Position numbers and translations under genes: made by a program. DNA of 6,979 nucleotides, from positions 1 through 6,979 of the forward strand of contig DAIDAH010000149.1 in NCBI GenBank assembly GCA_027310735.1, written 5' to 3'. This stretch comes from Methylotenera sp. (lineage in GTDB: Bacteria > Pseudomonadota > Gammaproteobacteria > Burkholderiales > Methylophilaceae). Shown here piece by piece: positions 1 through 6,707 of the stretch. The number at the start of each line of letters is the position of its first letter. The stretch's first letter is position 1. The notes below the pieces were generated by a model, which saw only the letters and a program-made list of their open reading frames with translations, was not told the origin of the DNA and did not search any database.

Positions 1-57
1 ATATACTCCCTGTCCGCTCGTAAAATAAGCCCGGTTTAATTAAGTTAATATCTTTTC

Positions 58-104
58 TATCATGCTTGTCCTGCAAGGCTGACAGCCTGTTAACTTGCAT
101 GATA
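58..104. promoter_or_regulatory. Nested dyad symmetry, possible operator
   Basis: Two inverted repeats are almost concentric. The outer arms TATCATGC (58-65) and GCATGATA (97-104) are perfect 8-base complements. The inner arms AGGCTG (76-81) and CAGCCT (83-88) are perfect 6-base complements around one central A. The inner centre is at 82 and the outer at 81. No T-run follows, so this does not look like an intrinsic terminator. The inner dyad covers the candidate -35 box and the right outer arm overlaps the candidate -10, which would suit a repressor or activator site. No regulator family is recognised. Confidence 0.4.
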
Positions 105-108
105 CACT
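79..108 (+). promoter_or_regulatory. Tentative sigma-70 promoter for the operon
   Basis: CTGACA (79-84, five of six to the TTGACA consensus) is followed after 18 bases by TACACT (103-108, four of six to TATAAT). Transcription would start near 115 and leave a leader of about 70 bases before the receptor start codon. This was found by eye; TTGTCA at 136-141 is another possible -35 box but has no well-spaced -10. Confidence 0.3.
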
Positions 109-113
109 CTAGC

Positions 114-134
114 TGTAATTTACAAGTATTTACA
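114..134. repeat. Short palindrome TGTAA-T-TTACA plus a 10-base-period direct repeat
   Basis: TGTAA (114-118) and TTACA (120-124) form a perfect 11-base palindrome around T119. The heptamer ATTTACA occurs at 118-124 and again at 128-134, exactly one helical turn apart. Such same-face half-sites are typical of DNA-binding sites, but the region is AT-rich and chance is possible. The spacing does not fit the TyrR box (TGTAAA-N6-TTTACA). Confidence 0.25.
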
Positions 135-174
135 TTTGTCATAGCAGTAGCCAATAAAAACTATAGGCGCTATT

Positions 175-180
175 GAGGGG
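175..180 (+). promoter_or_regulatory. Ribosome binding site of the receptor gene
   Basis: GAGGGG lies six bases before the ATG at 187. It is a strong Shine-Dalgarno match at good spacing, and it fixes the start directly ahead of the signal peptide. Confidence 0.75.
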
Positions 181-186
181 GCGTTA

Positions 187-2163
187 ATGCGATTTACAGC
201 TTGTGTAGCGGCAATGTTGATGCTGATGCTAACCGCTAGCCAAGCCACAGGTGCCACAAAAGATGTGGTCGAACCGACGGACCTGACGCATACTCCTTTT
301 GAACAGCTGTTAGACATGGAATATGTCTCGGCAGCCAAAATATCCAATCAGATTAGTGATGCGAGCACGGCTGTATCCATCGTAACAGCTGAAGATATTC
401 GCGCTTATGGGTATCGCAATATTGCCGAGATTGTAAACAGCATGCGCGGTCTTTATACACCTTATGACCGCAGTATTTGGTATCTTGGTGGGCGTGGCTT
501 CGGGCGCTCTGGTGACTATGTGGGGCGAATTTTGTTGATGGTCGATGGTTATGCGACCAATGACAATATTTACGACGAAGCCTATATTGGTAATGATGGT
601 CTGCTGGATACTGAGTTGATTCAGCGAGTGGAATACGTACCAGGATCTGGCTCGGCGATCTACGGTAATAATGCTTTTTTTGGCATCATTAATATTATCA
701 CTAAGAAAGGTCGTGATTTTAACGGCACGCAAGTTTCTGGTGAACTAGCCAGCTACGGTGGGAAAAAAGGCCGTGTAACCTATGGGAAGCAATTAGACAA
801 TGGAGCCGATGTCTTACTGTCTGCCTCATTGCTTAAAAATGACGGACAAAATTTTTTCTTTCCTGAGTTTAATAACGCTACAGCGGACTCTAATTTTGCG
901 GTTAATCACGGGGTGGCTAGCGGTCTTGATTTTGAGCGTAGCCCACGCTTATTTGGCAAGCTCCAGTTTGAAGGCATAACGGTTGAGGGTGGATATGTCT
1001 CACGTCGGCACGCTAATCCTACTGGTGCTTACGGTACCGTGTTCAATGCTTTGACTTGGGATTGGGATACGAATGGTTTTGTCAGTATTAAGTCGGACAA
1101 TATTCTTGGGCAGCACCTGAAGTCCTCCAGCCATGTTTATTATGGTTACTATCTAGATCGCACCGCTTTAACCAGCCCTACGCTAGGCCTGCTACACGAA
1201 CATAACCGTGGGCAATGGGCGGGAGGAGACATCAAGTTTGTTGGTGATTGGTTTGAACGCCATAAATTAGTGTTTGGTGTGGAGTATCGTGATGATTTTG
1301 AAATAAGCTTTCTAAATCACTTTGGTGCTTCGGATTACAGCAGAACGACCACCAGTCTCTACGTGCAGGATGAGTATAGTGTTACCGATCAGTTGAAGCT
1401 CAATATTGGCGGACGCGCTGAGTGGTCTAGTGGTATTGGCTCCAACGTTAGTCCGCGCACGGCTTTGATATATAAGCCGTTCGACCCAACGACTATTAAG
1501 CTTTCTTACAGTTCAGCCTTTCGCCGTCCTGCCGCTTACGAGCAGTTCTATCACGATGATACGCAGGCTGTGAACCCTGCGCTTGGTCCAGAGTTTGTTA
1601 CTTCCACTGAGTTTACGGTTCAACAGCAGTTTTCTCGTAAAATGCGTGCGGTTGCTTCCCTCTATCATTACCAGACAAGTGACCTTATCACTCAGGTGAC
1701 ACTACCTTCTGGTTTGAATCAGAATGTTAATTCTGGTAGCGGATATACCAATGGCTTAGAACTTGAGTTAGAGCGGTTGTGGGATGACGGCGTACGGATG
1801 CGTGGTAGTTTTGCTAGGCAGTTATCCATTGATGCAGCAGGAGTCCGCACGGTGAATGCCCCTGAGAATCTGGGCAAATTCAATTTAACCTTTCCAATGT
1901 TAAAAAATGCGGTGCGCACAGGTCTGGAGCTGCAATACACAGGCTCACGGTATACAGAAAAGCGTAATGTGGCTGGTGGATATACATTAGCCAACTTAAC
2001 TTTCAGCTCAGAACAGCCTATATATGGGTTCAATGCTTCATTCAGTGTGCGTAATCTGTTTGATCGTAGTTATGTTTCTGTTGCGCCGAGTGGTTTGGTA
2101 CAGGATACGTTGTTGATGGATGGCCGTAATTTCTGGCTTCAAATGGACTACGTTTTTAAATGA
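187..2163 (+). CDS. TonB-dependent outer-membrane receptor
   Basis: This is an outer-membrane beta-barrel that would import a scarce ligand using energy from TonB-ExbB-ExbD. Residues 1 to about 23 form a signal peptide: MRFTAC, a Met/Leu-rich core, then AxA-like cleavage near SQA or TGA. A short TonB-box-like segment (KDVVEP, 25-30) precedes the plug at about 48-172, with DASTAVSIVTAEDIRAYG, LLMVDG, VEYVPGSGSAIYG and GIINIITKKG. The barrel fills the rest, with the SSAFRRP motif at 442-448 and an aromatic-rich last strand ending FWLQMDYVFK. At 658 residues it is in the size range of BtuB/CirA-type receptors and has no N-terminal STN signalling domain, so it is not a FecA-type transducer. The ligand cannot be read from sequence. 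A strong GAGGGG site six bases upstream supports the start. It heads an operon with YfiR-like and CHASE8 genes, which suggests a sensory as well as a transport role (inference). Confidence 0.93.
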   Translation: MRFTACVAAMLMLMLTASQATGATKDVVEPTDLTHTPFEQLLDMEYVSAAKISNQISDASTAVSIVTAEDIRAYGYRNIAEIVNSMRGLYTPYDRSIWYLGGRGFGRSGDYVGRILLMVDGYATNDNIYDEAYIGNDGLLDTELIQRVEYVPGSGSAIYGNNAFFGIINIITKKGRDFNGTQVSGELASYGGKKGRVTYGKQLDNGADVLLSASLLKNDGQNFFFPEFNNATADSNFAVNHGVASGLDFERSPRLFGKLQFEGITVEGGYVSRRHANPTGAYGTVFNALTWDWDTNGFVSIKSDNILGQHLKSSSHVYYGYYLDRTALTSPTLGLLHEHNRGQWAGGDIKFVGDWFERHKLVFGVEYRDDFEISFLNHFGASDYSRTTTSLYVQDEYSVTDQLKLNIGGRAEWSSGIGSNVSPRTALIYKPFDPTTIKLSYSSAFRRPAAYEQFYHDDTQAVNPALGPEFVTSTEFTVQQQFSRKMRAVASLYHYQTSDLITQVTLPSGLNQNVNSGSGYTNGLELELERLWDDGVRMRGSFARQLSIDAAGVRTVNAPENLGKFNLTFPMLKNAVRTGLELQYTGSRYTEKRNVAGGYTLANLTFSSEQPIYGFNASFSVRNLFDRSYVSVAPSGLVQDTLLMDGRNFWLQMDYVFK

Positions 2164-2684
2164 AGCGGCTCACTACTTCTGTCCGTGTATTTGCTACCCT
2201 GCTAGGATTGCTTGCAGGTGTGCCTAGCCATGCGGATCCTGCGCCAGAGTATAAAATGAAGGCGGCTTTCCTCTACAATTTTGTACAGCTTACAGAGTGG
2301 CCTAAAGCAACAGATACATGGCTGCGTGTATGTATTATTGGGCAAGATCCCATTGGAGAGGCATTACAAGGTATTGAAGGTGCTGAAGTCAATGGTAGGT
2401 ATATAAAAGTCATTCGTCTTTCCAATTTAGCCGATGCGAATGCTTGCGAAGCGCTTTATCTTGGAGACTCTGAGCCATTTGACATAAAAAGTGCACTCGA
2501 TAGGTTGGGTGAGTCGCCTGTATTGACCATTAGTGATAACTTGGATATGGAAAAGTCTGGCGTTATGATTACTATGTTTCCTGCAAGTCGACGATTGGTT
2601 TTTAATGTCAATGCCGAGTCAGCAAAACGAGCTCATCTCACTTTAAGTTCTAGGCTACTGCGTCTAGCAAAACATGTAGATTGA
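2160..2684 (+). CDS. YfiR-family (DUF4154) periplasmic protein
   Basis: This small secreted protein belongs to the family of YfiR, the periplasmic repressor of the diguanylate cyclase YfiN in Pseudomonas. Residues 1-25 are a signal peptide (MKRL start, VFATLLGLLAG core, cleavage after SHA). Family hallmarks follow: EYKMKAAFLYNFVQLTEWP (30-48), LRVCIIGQDPIGEAL (55-69), then a region ending PVLTISD, and a C-terminal LSSRLLRLAK. The 174-residue length fits the family. There are only two cysteines, C58 and C96, about as far apart as the first pair in P. aeruginosa YfiR; the second pair known there is absent. The ATG overlaps the receptor stop (ATGA) and no good Shine-Dalgarno is seen, so translation is probably coupled to the receptor. 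The CHASE8 sensor encoded next is the obvious partner (inference). Family assignment is firm; the direction of control is not shown. Confidence 0.93.
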   Translation: MKRLTTSVRVFATLLGLLAGVPSHADPAPEYKMKAAFLYNFVQLTEWPKATDTWLRVCIIGQDPIGEALQGIEGAEVNGRYIKVIRLSNLADANACEALYLGDSEPFDIKSALDRLGESPVLTISDNLDMEKSGVMITMFPASRRLVFNVNAESAKRAHLTLSSRLLRLAKHVD

Positions 2685-2685
2685 T

Positions 2686-5628
2686 ATGCTATACGAACAA
2701 ATACAACACGCGCCTATCAAAACAAAACTGACGATGATCAGTCTGATTGCCATTTTCTCTGCGATGTCAGTGATGCTAATTGTGATGATGACTTATGAAT
2801 ATTACTTCTTCCGTCAAAATCAGGTTACTGAGCTTTCGGTGCAATCTCACATCGTTGGTGATAATAGTGCTGCCGCGTTAGCTTTTAATGATCCTGTTGC
2901 TGCAAATGAAGTGCTGCTTGCATTACGAGCATCTCCCAGCGTAGACCGCGCTAGAATTTTTCTGGAAGATGGTTCACTGTTTGCGATTTACAATAAACCG
3001 GACATAAGCTTAAGGCCAACGTTGCAACAGCCAACTTGGATTGATACTCAATATAAATATAGCTGGTCTCGGCTAACGTTATCTCAGGAAATTAAGTTTA
3101 AAGGTAAACGCATTGGGCGACTTGTTTTAGAGGCAAATCTTGATCTTTTGTATAGGCATATTTTTTTATACGGAGGTATTTCACTGCTTGCTGTAATCGT
3201 TGCACTTTTCTTCGCCATGCTGATGCTTCGCCCGCTTATACGATCGATTACTCAGCCTGTTTTAAATATTAGTCGCCTGATGCAACACATTTCCAGCAAT
3301 ATTGATTATTCCGCACGTATAGAGCACCATTCTTATGATGAAATCGGCGAGCTGGCAAGGGGATTCAACGAAATGTTGGAACAGGTGCAGCTGGCCGAGC
3401 TGCGCGAGAAGTCACGAAGCCATGTGATGGAAATGTTGGCAACAGGCGCATTGTTGTCCAAAGTGCTTGAAGCGATAGTGACGAGTGTTGAGAATGAAAA
3501 TAAACAGATGCTTTGCAGCATTTTGTTACTTGATGACGAAGGTAAGCATCTAGGGCGAGTGGTCGCACCTAGTCTGCCAGACTTCTACAGGGACGCTCTG
3601 AATGGTATTGAAATTGGTGCAGGAGTTGGGTCTTGTGGAACTGCAGCGTTTACCGGTGAGCGGGTTATTGTTGATGATATAGAGACGCATCCTGACGCGG
3701 AGACTTATCGAGAGCTTGCTGTTCGTGCTGGACTACGAGCCTGTTGGTCGCAGCCCATCCTCTCCTCGATGGGGAAAGTGCTAGGTACTTTTGCTATTTA
3801 TCATCGTGAGGCACATATGCCTACGGAGGCTGATATTTCTATCATTGAACAATCAGCTTATTTGACTAGCATTGCGATTGAACGTGAATTAGGGGAGTCG
3901 GAACTTAAAATCGCGGCCATTGCTTTTGAGTCTCAAGAAGGCATGATGGTGACTGATCGTAATCGTATCATTCTGCGTGTAAACCAGGCCTTTACAGATA
4001 TTACCGGGTACTCTGCTGAAGAAGTCGTTGGTCAAACTCCGCACTTACTTAGCTCAGACCGACAAGGGCAGGAGTTCTATGCCGCTATGCAAGAGAGTAT
4101 AGATAATTCAGGTGCATGGGACGGTGAGATTTGGAATCGTCGTAAGAATGGTGAGGTGTATCCTGAGCATATGACAATTACCGCTGTCAAAGATGCTGGC
4201 GGGGTTATCACTAACTATGTGGTAACACTAACTGATATTACTACGAGTAAAGCGGCGTCAATGGAGATTGAGAATCTTGCTTTTTATGATCCGCTCACAC
4301 ACTTACCTAACCGACGTTTGTTGCTGGATCGTCTTAAACAAGCTTTGTCTTCAAGTGCTCGTAGCGGCCAAAGGGGCGCGTTATTATTTCTTGATTTAGA
4401 CCATTTCAAAACGTTAAACGACACGCTTGGGCATGATGTTGGTGATTTGTTGTTGCAGCAAGTTGCTGAGCGGCTTGCTAGTTGTGTGCGTGAAGGTGAT
4501 ACTGTTGCGCGCTTAGGAGGCGATGAGTTTGTATTGTTGCTTGAGGATTTAGGCGAGGATGCGCTTGGTGCTGCGGCTCACACGGAAGTTATCGGTGAAA
4601 AAATACTTGTTACACTTAATCAGGTTTATCAGCTTGATGTGCATGAGTATTATAGTACGCCTAGTATAGGGGCCACATTGTTTAATGATCATGATCTGAT
4701 GATAGACGATTTGCTTAAACAGGCTGACATTGCGATGTATCAATCCAAAACAGAAGGCCGTAATACTTTGCGCTTCTATGATCCAAGGATGCAAGAGGCG
4801 ATTACTACGCGCGTTGATCTTGAGCATGAGTTACGTAAGGCGTTAGAGTCACAGCAGTTCCAGTTGTACTACCAAATTCAGGTTGATAGTTCAGGTTTTC
4901 CATTAGGTGCTGAAGCGCTCATTCGTTGGAATCACCCTAAACGGGGGGTCGTATCGCCCATTCACTTTATTCCGATGGCAGAAGAGACCGGTTTGATTAG
5001 GTCTATTGGGCAATGGGTTCTAGATGAGGCATGTACACAACTCAAAAAATGGCAGCAAGATGAGCTTACTAGCGAGCTTGTGCTTGCGGTGAATGTCAGT
5101 GCGAAGCAGTTCCGTCAGGTAGATTTTGTTGAACAGGTGCAAGCAACAATAAAGCGGCATGAGATTGATCCCACAAAACTTAAGTTAGAGCTCACCGAAA
5201 GTTTGTTGGTTGATAATATTAACGACATAATTGCCACCATGGCTGCATTAGGTGGTTGCGGCATTAAGTTCTCATTAGATGATTTTGGTACCGGTTATTC
5301 ATCTTTACAATATTTGAAAACGCTCCCACTTAATCAATTGAAGATTGATCAGTCATTTGTGCGTGATATTGCCACCGATAGCAGTGACAAAGCGATTGTG
5401 CTTACCATTATCGCAATGGCGCATATTCTGGATTTAAGTGTGATTGCGGAGGGTGTGGAGACTGAAGAGCAGCGGCAGTTTTTGAAAAATAGCGGTTGTA
5501 CGTATTATCAAGGCTATTTGTTTAGTGAACCTGTCCCAATTGATAGGTTTGAGGCACTGTTGGTCATACTATACGGTCGAGCTCTTCAAGAGGTGGAAGA
5601 TGTTCCTGGATTAGCTGAAAATATTTAG
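2686..5628 (+). CDS. Membrane sensor CHASE8-HAMP-GAF-PAS-GGDEF-EAL, c-di-GMP synthase/phosphodiesterase
   Basis: This is an inner-membrane enzyme that can by motif both make c-di-GMP from GTP and hydrolyse it to pGpG. TM1 is at about 15-36. A periplasmic CHASE8 domain (about 38-158) carries DNSAAALAFNDPVAA, as in YfiN. TM2 is at about 159-181 and HAMP at about 182-235 with DEIGEL at 218-223. A GAF domain follows at about 245-402 with GSCGTAAFTGERVIVDDI, then PAS at about 408-520. The GGDEF domain (about 530-695) has D570, an intact RxxD inhibitory site (R602-D605) and GGDEF at 611-615. The EAL domain (about 710-965) has E743-A-L-I-R-W, N803, ELTE at 835-838, DDFGTG at 865-870, K886, E922 in AEGVET and QGYLFSEP from 942; no catalytic residue is missing. 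An in-frame TAG at 2677-2679 makes ATG 2686 the first possible start. It has no Shine-Dalgarno and lies one base after the preceding stop, so coupling is likely. YfiN itself lacks the GAF, PAS and EAL parts. Confidence 0.96.
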   Translation: MLYEQIQHAPIKTKLTMISLIAIFSAMSVMLIVMMTYEYYFFRQNQVTELSVQSHIVGDNSAAALAFNDPVAANEVLLALRASPSVDRARIFLEDGSLFAIYNKPDISLRPTLQQPTWIDTQYKYSWSRLTLSQEIKFKGKRIGRLVLEANLDLLYRHIFLYGGISLLAVIVALFFAMLMLRPLIRSITQPVLNISRLMQHISSNIDYSARIEHHSYDEIGELARGFNEMLEQVQLAELREKSRSHVMEMLATGALLSKVLEAIVTSVENENKQMLCSILLLDDEGKHLGRVVAPSLPDFYRDALNGIEIGAGVGSCGTAAFTGERVIVDDIETHPDAETYRELAVRAGLRACWSQPILSSMGKVLGTFAIYHREAHMPTEADISIIEQSAYLTSIAIERELGESELKIAAIAFESQEGMMVTDRNRIILRVNQAFTDITGYSAEEVVGQTPHLLSSDRQGQEFYAAMQESIDNSGAWDGEIWNRRKNGEVYPEHMTITAVKDAGGVITNYVVTLTDITTSKAASMEIENLAFYDPLTHLPNRRLLLDRLKQALSSSARSGQRGALLFLDLDHFKTLNDTLGHDVGDLLLQQVAERLASCVREGDTVARLGGDEFVLLLEDLGEDALGAAAHTEVIGEKILVTLNQVYQLDVHEYYSTPSIGATLFNDHDLMIDDLLKQADIAMYQSKTEGRNTLRFYDPRMQEAITTRVDLEHELRKALESQQFQLYYQIQVDSSGFPLGAEALIRWNHPKRGVVSPIHFIPMAEETGLIRSIGQWVLDEACTQLKKWQQDELTSELVLAVNVSAKQFRQVDFVEQVQATIKRHEIDPTKLKLELTESLLVDNINDIIATMAALGGCGIKFSLDDFGTGYSSLQYLKTLPLNQLKIDQSFVRDIATDSSDKAIVLTIIAMAHILDLSVIAEGVETEEQRQFLKNSGCTYYQGYLFSEPVPIDRFEALLVILYGRALQEVEDVPGLAENI

Positions 5629-5635
5629 GCGCTTA

Positions 5636-6670
5636 TTAGAAGAATTCAACATCGCTTTCTTTTGTGTTTTCTTGTAGAAGCCCGTCTGTAATCAATTGGT
5701 CGTAATAGCAATTGCGGTTGCGGCCATTATTTTTCGCAAAGTAGAGTGCTGTGTCGGCACGATCAATCAGCTTGCTGGAAATCTCATCTGCTGAAATTAA
5801 CGTATATCCCGCACTTGCCGTTACTTTTCCAATCTGTGGGAACTTGAAGTTGCTTATTTTTACCCTGAAGCGCTCCAGAACGGTTTCTATGTCACTCGCA
5901 AGCGTGCATTGAAACACTCCGATAAATTCCTCACCACCGAAGCGGAACAACATATCCGTATCGCGAAACGTTTGTGTCATCAGTTGTGAGAATAAAAGTA
6001 ATACTTCGTCACCAATCAAGTGGCCAAATGTATCATTTACATGTTTAAAGTGGTCTATATCGAAAATGGCTAGAAAATAAGTATGGCATATCGTGTCATC
6101 CTTACGTTTCGATGTGTTGCTGATGTGCGCTAATACTTTACTGATTCTTTGTTCAAAGCTTTTGCGGTTGAGTAGCCCCGTCAATGTGTCGCGTTCATTA
6201 TCATGATTGAGCCAAGTAAAATTCTGGAACATTTGCAACAACATGCGAATGGATATCTGTTGTTGAGGGTCTTCAATTTCAGAGGTAATAGCGACAATGG
6301 CAATTGGTTGATGTGCTGCACTTTTTAATGGGTATAAATGGGTAAAAACTTTCCCGTTAGGTGTATAGCTGAGGCACTCGCCAGACTTGAAGCAGTTGGC
6401 TAGGTTGTTTTTGAGTGAAGATGGCAGATTGGCCTCTTCAGCTTCTTGACTAAGCGCTACGATAGGAAAAATTTGTTTTTCTATATCCACCGCGTGATAA
6501 ATGGACACAGAAGGTTGATCGTGATCACGACTCTCCAATGAGATTAGATCAAACAAAGTCTGAGTTAGTAGCTTTTCCAGTTCAATTTGATCGCGCTCAC
6601 TGGTGAGTTCAACAAGATGGCTTAAGAGGGTGTGTAAAATAGTTGAGTGCATATTTGATGATGGTCTCAA
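5636..6670 (-). CDS. Soluble diguanylate cyclase with GAF-like N-terminus
   Basis: This 344-residue cytoplasmic protein would make c-di-GMP from two GTP. No signal peptide or membrane segment is visible. Residues 8 to about 150 look like a degenerate GAF-type sensor (an HLVELTSERD helix, then alternating strands such as PIAIVAITSEI at 122-132), assigned by pattern only. The GGDEF domain runs from about 158 to 332: DTLTGLLNR (161-169), FDIDHFKHVNDTFGH (203-217) with metal-binding D204, an RxxD inhibitory site (R236-D239), GGEEF at 245-249, and ASAGYT. Catalysis and product inhibition both look intact. The start is TTG; GAGGGA at 6678-6683 is seven bases upstream, whereas the ATG at residue 7 has no ribosome site. 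The gene ends with tandem TAA TAA (5638-5633). It lies 37 bases after ilvA on the same strand and tail-to-tail with the bifunctional sensor gene. Confidence 0.95.
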   Translation of the reverse strand: MRPSSNMHSTILHTLLSHLVELTSERDQIELEKLLTQTLFDLISLESRDHDQPSVSIYHAVDIEKQIFPIVALSQEAEEANLPSSLKNNLANCFKSGECLSYTPNGKVFTHLYPLKSAAHQPIAIVAITSEIEDPQQQISIRMLLQMFQNFTWLNHDNERDTLTGLLNRKSFEQRISKVLAHISNTSKRKDDTICHTYFLAIFDIDHFKHVNDTFGHLIGDEVLLLFSQLMTQTFRDTDMLFRFGGEEFIGVFQCTLASDIETVLERFRVKISNFKFPQIGKVTASAGYTLISADEISSKLIDRADTALYFAKNNGRNRNCYYDQLITDGLLQENTKESDVEFF

Positions 6671-6707
6671 TCTATATTCCCTCGTTAACCAGTATGAAAG
6701 TTTAAAT
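6671..6707 (-). other. Short gap between ilvA and the cyclase gene
   Basis: These 37 bases hold the cyclase ribosome site and an AT-rich stretch. No hairpin followed by a T-run is visible, so an ilvA transcript could continue into the cyclase gene. CATACT on the minus strand resembles a -10 box but has no good -35 partner. Confidence 0.45.
6678..6683 (-). promoter_or_regulatory. Ribosome binding site that selects a TTG start
   Basis: Read on the minus strand, GAGGGA ends seven bases before TTG at 6670-6668. The next in-frame ATG (6652-6650) is about 25 bases from this site and has nothing similar in front of it. The site therefore favours the TTG, which adds six residues (MRPSSN) to the cyclase. 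Confidence 0.65.

Larger units (their letters stand above)
1..186. other. Non-coding leader upstream of the receptor operon
   Basis: No convincing gene is seen here. The stretch is AT-rich, with TTAATTAAGTTAATA around 36-50, and holds the dyads, repeat and tentative promoter listed separately. One plus frame is open from base 1 to a TAA at 37-39 (reading IYSLSARKISPV) and could be the tail of an upstream gene, but 12 codons are too few to call. I see no cobalamin-riboswitch B12 box and no clear Fur-type 7-1-7 inverted repeat, two controls often found before TonB-dependent receptor genes. Confidence 0.6.

Noticed and set aside
76..88. Intrinsic terminator of an upstream gene
   Set aside because: The stem is only six pairs with one central base and no T-run follows on either strand, so an operator-type dyad fits better.
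1..186. Cobalamin riboswitch or Fur box before the receptor
   Set aside because: No B12-box or Fur-type 7-1-7 inverted repeat could be seen, and the stretch is short for a cobalamin riboswitch.
310..732. Open frame of 140 codons on the minus strand inside the receptor gene
   Set aside because: It is antisense to the conserved plug domain, shows no recognisable family and has no ribosome site; the plus-strand frame explains the region.
1719..2033. Minus-strand open frame of 104 codons in the receptor barrel region
   Set aside because: It is antisense to a clear beta-barrel coding region and has no family resemblance.
187..2163. FecA-type signal-transducing receptor
   Set aside because: There is no N-terminal STN domain between the signal peptide and the plug, and no sigma or anti-sigma factor gene is present nearby.
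4549..4827. Minus-strand open frame opposite the GGDEF-EAL junction
   Set aside because: The plus-strand frame carries intact catalytic motifs across this stretch; the antisense product resembles nothing known.
5582..5600. Hairpin CTCTT-C-AAGAG near the end of the sensor gene as a terminator
   Set aside because: The palindrome leaves a one-base loop that cannot fold, lies inside the coding region and has no T-run after it.
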